The position numbers were made by a program, and so were the translations under genes. Below, one piece after another: positions 24,594 to 33,976 of a stretch of 64,000 nt of DNA. The stretch is from Neurospora tetrasperma FGSC 2508. Its lineage: Eukaryota; Ascomycota; Sordariomycetes; Sordariales; Sordariaceae. Each line of letters begins with the position of its first letter. Position 1 is the stretch's first letter. A model generated the notes under the pieces. The model made no database searches, was not told the origin of the DNA, and saw only the letters and a program-made list of their open reading frames with translations. The stretch covers positions 5,582,179-5,646,178 of the forward strand of contig NW_009799099.1 of the NCBI RefSeq assembly GCF_000213175.1, read 5' to 3'.

Positions 24594-26574
24594 GGCAAGA
24601 TATTTACTACATATCTAGGTAGGGATGAGGAGGAAGGACAAGAATTGGATATATACCACGATGATGCCTTTAATGACAGATGACGTTCGGAGCAATGAAA
24701 GAAAGCAACAACAACAGGGACAAGGCTTGGAAAAGACGATCAAAGACATGACCGCATACAGCATGGCCCGATGCTTAATTCGTAGTTGAGGGTGGCACGC
24801 CAAACTGTCCTGATTGGATATTGGATAGCAAATAGGGATTGCTCAACCACTCTAGTAATGATGACAAAAGAAGTCTAGACCATAAATCACTACACGGTGC
24901 ATGTCTTCCCGCGGCTCATACGTCAAGTCTGCTTATACGGGTTGAGAGGCATGTCGTATCCTACGAACGCCCCAGACCAACCTTCTTGCTTTTTCCTCCT
25001 ATCCCTTTGAAAGCTTCACGTTCAAACTTCATAGGCTGATAGCTTACAGTACACACCTAGCACTGCTACGACCATCATTAAGCCGACAGACAGGGGGCCA
25101 CACGAGCGGTGTTCTGATGCTTCCTCTTGTCCAGCATGTGATTTGTGTAGGTAATAACAAGCAACGACCCCCTTAAGACATCCAACCCAGCAACCGGTAA
25201 TCGACTTCTGGACCGTTGACTGTTGTACATGTACCTCAACATTCAATGATTGCCCAACAGAAAGATAAAGTTGGAAGCTGGAGGATATACCTTTCAGAAT
25301 CTAGAGTTCCATATCTAAATACCTGTACACTGCATCATTCCCGCGAGCCAGCCATACAGGCCTAGGTAGACACCCGACTATCACTAGCCCTGTCTCATGG
25401 AACTTTTTTTTATGGCCGAACTGGAGCTGAAGCGAGTAATTGATGGAAGAGATATTTAGCGGTGTTAACAGATACGTCTTCACCGTCAGCAAGTACCTAA
25501 CTTAGGAAGCTCAATGATCGGAATAGAGTTGATAACTCGACCTTGGAATGGAGTCCTATGCTGGAGCGGCTGGCGTTGAAAGAGAGACGGGAGTTGACGA
25601 CTTGACCTTGAAGTGGATCTTTGATCGGGATCAGGACTAGCCGCTCAAGTACTAGTCTAGAGGTAGGTTCAGGTTCAGGTTCATGTCCAGGATCAGGATC
25701 AAGTTCCAGGTTCCAGGTTCTAAACCAGGTTCAGGTTCAGTCAAGTTCAGGTCTAGGCTTGGGTTCAGGTTCTAGGTAGCCCAAGATCTAGTCCCGGTTC
25801 AGGATCAGGATCAGGTTCAGGTTATGTTAGGTTCAGGTTATGTTAGGTTCAGGTTTTGTTAGGTCCTAGTCCAGATTCGCATTGTAGTCCAGGTTTGACA
25901 ACTTTAGACTTTTAGTCCGGGTTCTAGTCAGGCTGATTTAGACCAGGTTCAGGTTCAGGCTCAGGTTCAAGTTATGTCAGGTTCTAGCCCAAGATCTGGT
26001 CCAGGTTCTAGTCTAGGTTCAGGTCCAGGTTCAAGTTCTGGGCAGGTTCCAGAATAGATCGTTAAAGGGGTAGGTACAACTACAACACTGACCAGGTGAA
26101 GGTGGAAATTAGATAGGAGGATTGGGGTACAGGGCGAAGTAGTCCACCAGAGGCCGGCAGTGGGCATCTCAAACGGTCTTTCAAGATGCCAGCGACGTGG
26201 AGAGAGATGGGACTGTCAGGGGAGGATGTTATGCAATGATACTAGCACGTTAGGACATGCGTCAAGGTGCATGTCATAGATGTTGTCACTCATTCAAGCG
26301 TTGAAAGGGTTTCCGAACGGCTGTGTCATTGTCCAAGCACCTCATCCATGGCCTTGGAAGAATGTAACGAATTGACGGTCTTGTAGCAAAGCTGATATCT
26401 ATTAGTCCAACATACTCCTGCTTCCGAATCCAAAATGCATGTTGCTCCTCTAAGCCCGTAAAGCAGTTCTATGTGCCATCCAACCGCTGGACGCCGATCT
26501 TGTACCTCTAGAGGTATGCTTTCCACTCGACAATGCCGTACTCCAATACGCCGTACCTCCTCCTCCAACGCCAT
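24594..26574. other. Intergenic region with a minisatellite
   Basis: No gene is supported. From about 25660 to 26050 the sequence is a degenerate minisatellite, listed separately. A short palindrome TACCTCTAGAGGTA lies near 26503-26517. The frame 26574-26326 (minus, 82 codons) follows the stop of the hydrolase gene without a gap and is discussed under findings. Confidence 0.5.
25655..26050. repeat. Degenerate AGGTTC-type minisatellite
   Basis: About 400 bases built of short variants of aggttc, caggtt, aggatc and ggttatgtt, with the same base composition throughout. It has no open frame of note and no flanking inverted repeats. Units such as ggttcaggttatgtta recur exactly. It looks like slippage-expanded sequence rather than a mobile element. 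Confidence 0.85.
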
Positions 26575-27888
26575 CTACCCCTCAACAACCTCCTCAATCC
26601 AAACCCTAACCTTCTCAGCAACCTGCTCGCTATGATTAATACAAAAAGCATGTGGAATCCTATCCTCATCAATCACAATCTTTGTCCCTCCCTCTTTCCC
26701 CGTATGCCCCTCCCTTTTGCGTCGTTCAATGAACTCATCCCGATACCGATCCGCCACCCAATGATCGTTTTGTCCAAAGTAGAGGAAGAACTTGAGCTTT
26801 TTTGCTTCTTCATGTTCCTGTCCCTTCCCCCTTTGCTCATGTTCATCAAGCTCCTGACGTATCTGAGCATCAGCAACCCGCTGCCAATCCTCCTCTACCG
26901 CTTCAATCTCTTTAGCAACCACTTCTTCTTCCAGATCGTCCACATTACTCTCGTGCTGCTCAGAGGTACCTCTAGTCGAGGAAATCGGAGAAGACCACCA
27001 CCCCCACCTCCCCTCCCCATCCCTAATCACCCCCATCTCGTCCTTCCCCAAATGAATCGCCTGCCAGATCCCATCCCTACTCTGCAAGAACCGCGTAGTA
27101 ACCTCGCTTCCGTGCTCAGACATGCCTAGTACGTTTCGCGTGATCCACCGCAGCGCAAACCGCGGCACGAGATCGACAACAGACTTGGCTAGCACGTGTG
27201 CGTACTGGTTGAGGAAGGGGATGGACCGGATACGACTGAGGCGTAAGCCGGAAGGGGAGAGGTGCATCTGGTGGATGGTGGGGAAGAGGAGGAGGGCGGT
27301 TGTTATTGGTAGCAGTTTGAGAGATGAGGGTTGAGATGAGGAAAGGGAGCGATGCAAGATTTCGAGAGACAGAAAGCTGCCGACGGAGTGGCCGGCCAGA
27401 ATGATTTCGTCGAAGGGTCCTTCAGTTTCGTTCAGGGAGACGAGGGAGTCGTAAAGGTGGGAAATCTGTTCTTCCAGCACGAAGGGTTCCGTGTCTGGGG
27501 ACCCTGGTACAAAAGGCGCGTGGTCAGAGTCGGAGAAGCCAATGAGGTTTTGCCCGTAGATGTGGAAGGTGATGGGTTGTTGGTGTCCTGGAGAGCTGGA
27601 GGCGGCGGACTTGGATTCGAGTTCGTTGAGGAGGGAGCGCAGGTGCGTGAAGAAGGGGGCGTAGTAGTCGATTAGACCGGGGTTGCCGGAGATGAAGAAG
27701 AGGAGGTAGCGCTTTGGTCTTGTTGTGCTGTTGCTGCTGCTGTTGCTGCTGCTGTTGCTGCTGCTGTTGCTGCTGGTACTTGTGGTGTTGGGTGATGGGT
27801 ATTCGAGGAAAGGAACAGGACCTGTTGGATAGCGCGTTGTGGTTGGCGCTGGTGGTGGTTGAAGCTCCGGAGAGGAAGATGACGACAT
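26575..27888 (-). CDS. Lipid-droplet-associated serine hydrolase (LDAH family)
   Basis: Alpha/beta hydrolase of the family that includes human LDAH (C2orf43), a lipid-droplet protein proposed to act on sterol or neutral lipid esters. 437 residues from the Met used here (MSSSSSPELQ, with A at -3). A second in-frame ATG at 28026 would add a 46-residue Arg-rich, acid-free leader resembling a mitochondrial presequence. Motifs: GNPGLIDYYAPF near the front (oxyanion side), the nucleophile elbow ILAGHSVGSF with its Ser, and a late acid/His region (FGQNDHWV, then DRIPHAFC) typical of this family. A Ser/Asn repeat (NSSS, 12-base units) sits near residue 35-50. No introns. The codons for TRGTSEQ contain a copy of the AGAGGTACCTCT palindrome, in a stretch I would expect to be variable. 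Confidence 0.88.
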   Translation of the reverse strand: MSSSSSPELQPPPAPTTTRYPTGPVPFLEYPSPNTTSTSSNSSSNSSSNSSSNSTTRPKRYLLFFISGNPGLIDYYAPFFTHLRSLLNELESKSAASSSPGHQQPITFHIYGQNLIGFSDSDHAPFVPGSPDTEPFVLEEQISHLYDSLVSLNETEGPFDEIILAGHSVGSFLSLEILHRSLSSSQPSSLKLLPITTALLLFPTIHQMHLSPSGLRLSRIRSIPFLNQYAHVLAKSVVDLVPRFALRWITRNVLGMSEHGSEVTTRFLQSRDGIWQAIHLGKDEMGVIRDGEGRWGWWSSPISSTRGTSEQHESNVDDLEEEVVAKEIEAVEEDWQRVADAQIRQELDEHEQRGKGQEHEEAKKLKFFLYFGQNDHWVADRYRDEFIERRKREGHTGKEGGTKIVIDEDRIPHAFCINHSEQVAEKVRVWIEEVVEG

Positions 27889-29203
27889 TTTGCGAAATTG
27901 GGTGAGTGTATTCGACGATTTCGTTGTTGTGAAAGCGACAGTAAATGACGGGAAAGAGAACCCAGAGACTTGAAAGAGAGCGGAAGCCGTGCGTCGAAAA
28001 TGAAGCCGAATGCGACGCCTGAGCATGGCCGTGATGTACTCATGGACTTGAGATCGGGACGGGACGACGTTGATAGCGGGCCCGAATTGCACTGAATGGA
28101 GCCAATCATTGTAATCAGCGGAACAAGCGGACCCAAACGCCAAGAACACAACTTCCGGAAATCCCACATTCGACCCTAACCCTTCCCCTTTTCGATATCA
28201 AATGGCCCAGAATGCCACACGTCCTCAGTGTCGGTATTCCGCTCGTCCTCGTGCCCATCTGCGACTGAAAAACCTAGATATTGAATCGAATTGGTCGAAT
28301 GTTTCCACAACGGGCGAGCCCACGCTGTAAGATCAGTAGAAGCACTACCCCTAGGGCCTCTTCATCAGGATCTAAATCCTGCTCTTCAACCGCTCCCAAC
28401 TGCCGTTGTAGGGCTTCTGCAACGTCCACCCCGAACCACACCCCTTCTTCCTCGAACCACACCCCTTCTTCAACGAGTGGAAAGAGAAGGTGTTCCTCGA
28501 GTACCACATCTAGAACTTCCATGAGATTTCTCACATCGATGCCTTCAATGTTTACTCCTCCAAAGAGAAAACCAAAGAGCATGCGTGCAAGCAAAACCAA
28601 CACCAACGCCTACGAAATGGCCATCAGGATTGCTATAAGCTTCAATAATATGTTGAGCAGTTCGTCCATTGTATTGCTTCCTCCGGGAAAAAGGCGTATT
28701 GGTGTGTGTGTGTGGGTGTGGGTGTAGAAAAGATGTGCAAAAGATTGGGCGGATGTTGCGAAAGGTAGGTCGTTTTGGGCAAAGAGATAGAACATGAACG
28801 TCTTTTCGAAATTGTTAGAAAAGGAGAAGAAGACAGAATCACAAAAGACTAGAGCTACGTCTTATACTTCCTGGTCCTGGTACGGGCTTCCAGTGCCTTG
28901 ACCTTAAGGCATTCCTCTATGCTCGCCGGAACATGCATGCAAGTCCAATTTTTGAATAAAATATGCCCGCCCACATTCGAAGTTTTCTGCAGCCTGCATA
29001 CATATATTCAAGAATACCGGCATATTAGGGTACCTGTGATTGTAAATCAATGCACCGTTAGGAGTTTGCTAATGCAGCTGCCGGGGTGGAACTCGAACAC
29101 CTTGAGGGCCACAAGGCGCCGGGCTTGTGGGCCCCGGCATTTTAAAGATTTGGATTCCCAAAACTCACTGCAACGAACACCTCAACCTTCATTGTGAATC
29201 AAC
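27889..29203. other. Upstream region of the hydrolase gene
   Basis: Contains a telomere-like cctaaccct near 28175, about 150 bases upstream of the outer hydrolase start, and a GT microsatellite near 28703-28727. A 102-codon minus frame (28582-28274, MLFGFLFGGVN...) has an 18-base internal duplication (EEGVWF twice) and an in-frame TAG just upstream. I regard it as a possible small orphan only. Confidence 0.35.
28274..28582 (-). CDS. Possible small orphan ORF
   Basis: 102 codons from an ATG, acidic, with a short hydrophobic start and a tandem EEGVWF duplication. The frame stays open upstream except for one TAG at 28610, beyond which lies MDELLNILLKLIAILMA. No homology recognised and no intron signals found. 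It could equally be leader sequence of the hydrolase transcript or chance. Confidence 0.22.
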   Translation of the reverse strand: MLFGFLFGGVNIEGIDVRNLMEVLDVVLEEHLLFPLVEEGVWFEEEGVWFGVDVAEALQRQLGAVEEQDLDPDEEALGVVLLLILQRGLARCGNIRPIRFNI

Positions 29204-29365
29204 ATGCGTTATCAACACTGGGAACGAGTGGAGACTTTCATTCCGGCCTCGAGGCACCCGAACATGATCAAAACATCCAAGGAAGTAGAAGGCATCGAAC
29301 ACCGTTGGTTCCAAAATTACCTCTATCTCCACCTCTACCAAGACTGGACTACTTACAAGAAGTAA
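29204..29365 (+). CDS. Possible small orphan ORF, perhaps spliced into an acidic tail
   Basis: 53 codons (MRYQHWERVETF...HRWFQNYLYLHLYQDW) with an amino-acid mix unlike chance translation. The stop overlaps a possible donor (AAGAA, then GTAACC); a 54-base intron ending in CGCAG would join it to an Asp/Glu/Lys-rich tail in the purine tract that follows. No family recognised. Confidence 0.3.
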   Translation: MRYQHWERVETFIPASRHPNMIKTSKEVEGIEHRWFQNYLYLHLYQDWTTYKK

Positions 29366-29417
29366 CCGCTGAAACCATCGAATCCTCCAGCTCCAGACCC
29401 GAAGAGAAAGACGCAGA

Positions 29418-29524
29418 GGTGACGAAGAAGAAGACGAAGACGAAGAAAAAGAAGACAGAAAAGAAGACAGAAAAGAAGACGGAAAAGAAGACGGAAAAGA
29501 CGGAAAAGAAGACGAAGACGAAGA
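29418..29524 (+). repeat. Purine-only repeat (AAGAAGACG / AAGAAGACAGAA)
   Basis: About 107 bases with almost no pyrimidines other than single C or T per unit, in 9-, 12- and 15-base variants. Open in three frames on the plus strand (Lys-rich, Glu/Asp-rich, Arg-rich), so any translation from it is low-complexity. Confidence 0.8.
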
Positions 29525-29609
29525 ACAGACCGTTTGACGACATCCAGCTCCAACGTTCCCCGACCGCTCGACGATGTCCAGCTCCGAAGTTTCTATCATT
29601 ACGCCAATG

Positions 29610-31360
29610 ATGGCCTTCTCGCCCTCACAAATCTCGCCAACAGCAACATAAAAAAATCGTCAAGCCGGACATGTCTCTAGAGTTGTTCGGTTTCGGAACA
29701 CTCTTGTTGCCGACGATACAGATGGGTACGTTGTCGGTTTCTATCTATCCAATTGAGCCACAAGGTCAGATCAGCATGGATCCAATGCCAGACGGTAATC
29801 TGAGGAGAAACTGGGGACGTAGTGACTTACCCTCCCAACGGTGGTGTGTTGTGTTGCTGCCACGAGAGGCAGCGAGGTTGAGTAAACCCCTGAAACCCTC
29901 GTCACGAATGACTTTTCTAAAGCAGTCGATCGAGTTGTCGAAATGCTTGCTAGGCTGTGCGCCTGGAGGAGGGGCTGGCGGAGGTGATCGCAACGGAAGA
30001 GGTGTGGGCGGTAGCGGCGGGGCCACGGGCGAGCAAAAAGAGTCTGCTACCGGGCGAAGCACATTTCCGGTTCTGCATTCTGCTGTTAATGTTGGCGCTG
30101 TGCTAGAAAGACAACAAACGGAAATCAGATATGTTGATGGTCATGGAGGTGTACTTACAGACTTCGCTGCTCGTCTAGAGGTAGCGAATGAGGTAAAGAC
30201 TTGGCCCTTGGATGTCCAAGCCATGAGCAACAGAGAGAGCGGAGCGGCGAAGAATCGTGAATTGAGCAAGGAGCAGACCCCCGTGACGCAAGGGAGCCTT
30301 GGAGAAGAAGATGAAATGTGTCAGTGTGGGCGTGTATCGCTGGGAGAGAAATGATTTGCTTGACGGTTGCCAGGAAGATGTGAACTGATTCTGAGAGAGA
30401 AAAAAAGAGTGCGCGTTGGGCGAGGATCAGAGAAGAGATCAGAGAGAGGCGGGGACCGCGGGGCTTTTATCTGCGTGCGTGGGAAATGAGCGACGGATGG
30501 AGAAGTCAGTGTACATCCAATGCTGTCTTCCGGGCTGGCAAGAGCGTTGGTGGAACGAGAGACGCAGGAGCAAAACCCCAGGCATCCTTCCACGTCCAGT
30601 CGGTTCCATGTTACGTCACAGAGCAGGACGGAAAGCAAGACACTTCTACTAGGTACCTCTACGGCGGAAAGCAAATACGATTGAATTGCTGGAGAGCAAG
30701 TTGGAAGTGGCAGGCAAGTGGAAATCACCAGATAGGTTACGGCGAAAGACACATGAGATGGAGGCAAGTCACGGCAAAAGTGGAAGCACAACAGAAACAA
30801 AAACACGGAGGAAGCCAAAATGGTGTTCATTACTCGAACCAGGCGCCCCTTGTCCACCTGTTGTAGTCTAGGCCCCCTCCTCCACCCCCACCGCTGCTCT
30901 TGCTGTTGCTGCTGTTGCTGCTGGTGGTGTTGTTGGTGCTGGGGCTGGTGCCCCTCGTGGTGGTGGTGGTGGTGGTGGTGGTGGTGCTGCTGCTGCTGCT
31001 GCTGCTGCTGCCGGTGGTGGTGGCGGCAGCGGCGGCGGCGCCAACCCTCGCGCCGTTGGTCTTTTCGGTCATTGTGCTGGCAAAAAGACAAGTTAGGTTA
31101 GAATGGAAGGAAATGGCGACGGTGGATGTTCAGGCAGTGGATGGACTCACAGTTCTTGAGGGCACCGGGGGACTGGGGGCCTTGGGAGGAGAGTTGGAGG
31201 CGCTGTGTGATGGGTGAAGCTGAAGATCTGGTGTCAGCAAAGAAGGAAGGCGATGACAACGTGGATGGACCATGTTGCTTGCACTCACACTTCTTGAGAA
31301 AGAGTGGCTCTGGGGCACTGTGGGCACTGGGGTTGCAGACGTGCTTCGTGTGTGACTAGA
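29610..31360 (-). pseudogene. Spliced transcription unit carrying a mitochondrial-carrier fragment
   Basis: Four well-formed introns lie in a row on the minus strand: 31288-31220 and 31150-31077 (both GTGAGT donors), 30158-30103 (GTAAGT ... TTTCTAG) and 29830-29745 (GTAAGT ... GGATAG). The exon 30102-29831 includes SIDCFRKVIRDEGFRGL (29948-29883), which matches the first carrier repeat of mitochondrial aspartate/glutamate carriers and then stops matching. Upstream exons are Pro/Ser-rich and open in two frames. I could not find one continuous reading frame that makes sense through all exons, so I treat it as a decayed or chimeric gene. The signals are too regular to be chance. Confidence 0.45.
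30830..31072 (-). CDS. Low-complexity ORF in the spliced unit
   Basis: 80 codons beginning MTEKTNGARVG immediately after an acceptor (GCCAG at 31077), followed by Ala, Thr, Ser and Gly homopolymer runs from GCT/GGT-type repeats and ending LDYNRWTRGAWFE. The Met context directly after the acceptor is attractive, but the repeat tract (about 30895-31020) makes both other frames open too (His/Gln-rich in one). Confidence 0.3.
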   Translation of the reverse strand: MTEKTNGARVGAAAAAATTTGSSSSSSSSTTTTTTTTTTRGTSPSTNNTTSSNSSNSKSSGGGGGGGLDYNRWTRGAWFE

Positions 31361-33828
31361 GTGGGAAAGTCGAAGTCAGAAAGATGTGAGCAGCGATGGC
31401 CCTTTATGCTTTTCAGGGGAGGCACAGAGCCACCATGATGGGAGACACTCGTCCATCAGAAGGAACGCAAAGTTTCTTCGCTCAGAGCACTCGAGGCAGG
31501 TGCCTACCACGGAAAGGGTCACGTCTTCGTCCTCGAGGGGAGCGTGACTCCCGAAATCTTCTTATCACCTGATGATCAACCTCAAAGTCACTTCTCTGCA
31601 GGCAAGAACTGGAGGTTTCACATCGCAATGACGGCGAAAGACTCGAGCATCAAAATCAAATTGGAAGTCACGAGAGCCCTTTGGAGTTACAAGAAGCAGG
31701 TAGACGGGAAGTTACAGGTTGATAAGCCCTTAGAAGCGGAGAAAATGAGCCGTAAAGGTACCCGGTGACGGGAACATGCCTTTGGGCAGTCACTGGCAGT
31801 CACAGTCACGAGAATTGAAGTTGATCACGAATCCCAAGATCGAAAGATTGCAAAAGAGTGCTAGGAAAGTGCGAACCCAGATTTACCACAGGGAGCAGGA
31901 GGACGAGTTATTCGATCATGCCAGAATTACACCGCAGAACCGTAGAGGTGCTCGCAAAGTCCAGCTGGATTTTTTGCTACTTACTCGAAAGTGAACAAGG
32001 GGCAGCTGCGGACTCAGAGAAATCAGGCAATGTCCATGGGCAATGGAAGAATGGGAAATTAAGAAGCAATAATGGGAAACCTGGAAGCTCAATAGATCGA
32101 GGATACACCCTTGAATGACAGTCTTCGCAAAGACCGCCCGATCCGATCCAGCAGTCCAGAACGGCTTGTATTCATGGGAGCCTGAGCAGCGGTCGCCAGC
32201 AGGGAACATGGAGAGAACCAGGAAGGCGCGAGTTCTGGAATCCCGGGTAAATTTTAAGGGGCAGGCAGCCAAAAGTCCCAGACGTCGAGCGGAAGACATG
32301 GAGAGTTCGAGAAGGAGAAGGCGCCCAATCAAAGACTCCTGACTTGATGAGCACCAGATCTGGCGGTGGATCGGCTGAAATTCATGGATCGCGTCATGCG
32401 TCTCTTGTGCGGTTGAGTCCTCCAATTCCAGAAAATTAGAAAGAGCTACCTCTGCCTCCTAGGTACCTAGCTGAACCTCCAGAGTACCTCTAGGAAGCAG
32501 TTTCACACTCCTTCGCAATTTCCGGGGCCACTCTGACTTCTTGACTCCAGCTTTGGCCTCCCGTCGTCTCCGTAATCCTTCCAAGTGTCCCTTAGCCGGA
32601 AGACGGCCGTGAGGACTTGCCCGTACCTTGATGACTGCTTGTAATTTGCCCCGAAGTCTCGAGCTGTTTTTCTCGACTGGATAGAGAAAAGCACTTTCAG
32701 GCTTCCTCGTGGAGTTCCACTTGCTCACAACCTCCGAAAACAGAGCTATCACCCTTGTATCACCTCCACCTCTCTCATCAAGAGAAGGAAGGCTCAAAAC
32801 GGGCGAGTGCCTGCCTAACCGCGATCAATGAGTCTGGCCGATCAGATTGCTCCCATCACCGCGTCATGTTACAAGAAACCCCGTGCTCCCCGCAGGCGCC
32901 CGTTTTAGGCCCCACCACCTTCAGATTCCTTTGCTCGGTCCCGTCGAAAGCCAACCAAGGCGAATGGAAAAGGCAAGAACCATAGAGGCAGACTAATGGG
33001 CAAGGGAAACGAACGTGAGTGACAGACAACAAAGGTGTAGCAAACAAGTGACAGCCCAGGAGAAAGAGAAGAGCGGTGGCAGTCGTCTTCACTTTGCTGC
33101 CAGCTATCTTGTGCATCAGAACGATCATCTGCTGCAGGCAATGCTCGAAAAAAAATGATCCGCGAAGACTCGAGGCGTTCGCTTTGACGTCCCAGCCCAG
33201 AAAGATCACCTTGTAGACATATTAACTGGAGCACAAGCCAGCGTACAGGTACAGTGGAGGTAGCCTCGAGGGATGCAAGAATGCGTGGGTGCATTTTATG
33301 CCACCAAAAAAGAGGAGAGGACATATACGCTACTCCGAAGCACTGTGAATTCGAGTTCTTCGATTGTTTTATGCGTTCCCCAGTCCTACATCTTTTTTGA
33401 CGACGCTGGATCACCGTGGTGCAGACGTTTTCTGACCGGCATAAATGTTGCAGTACCTCTACCTCTACCTCCATGCTTGATTTCCCTAGGTGGAATAAAT
33501 CCAATGCCCCGAGTCTTTGCGGTAGGGCCGGTCAGTGCACGGTGTTCACTTGTAAATCCGTTGTACGTGCATTGCAGTTTTCTGCACCACTGTACCGCAA
33601 AATCCGTTGAATACCTCTGTAGAGGTAAATATACCTCTACAATGCAGTACCTCTACATGCACCAAATGTTATTCTGTTACTTCTTTAGAGGTACCTCTAG
33701 GTACGCTGCACATGGTGCTGCAGCTTCAATATCTGCCCGATAATGCCCGCTGTACTTGAAGCACGGTGGTTGATGATGAATGACAGAGTTCCTCTTCATG
33801 ACACGTGGTGAATGGAGTGTCTACCTCA
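31361..33828. other. Intergenic region
   Basis: No gene is supported. Frames of up to 200 codons lack an ATG or overlap on both strands. A cluster of TAGAGGTACCTCTA-type elements occupies 33450-33710, upstream of the next gene's promoter. Confidence 0.45.
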
Positions 33829-33840
33829 ATATATAAATAT
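33829..33840 (+). promoter_or_regulatory. TATA-like box
   Basis: aatatataaata about 140 bases before the ATG at 33977. Its position argues for that ATG rather than the in-frame one at 33812, which would lie upstream of the box. Confidence 0.4.
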
Positions 33841-33976
33841 GGTGATGCCCACCAAGCACATCACTGGTCTGAGGTCTTATCGTCTTCTTTGTAGATTGCT
33901 ACTAGTTCCCGCGGTTGTTCATCGAGTATACCACCTATATCTCTCGATCCACGCAGTTAACTTCGACCCTCTCACT

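Noticed and set aside
29080-29130. tRNA-like TTCGAGT box on the minus strand
   Set aside because: The T-stem does not pair.
29189-29599. Ser/Phe-rich minus-strand ORF
   Set aside because: Shadow of the purine repeat; no ATG supported start.
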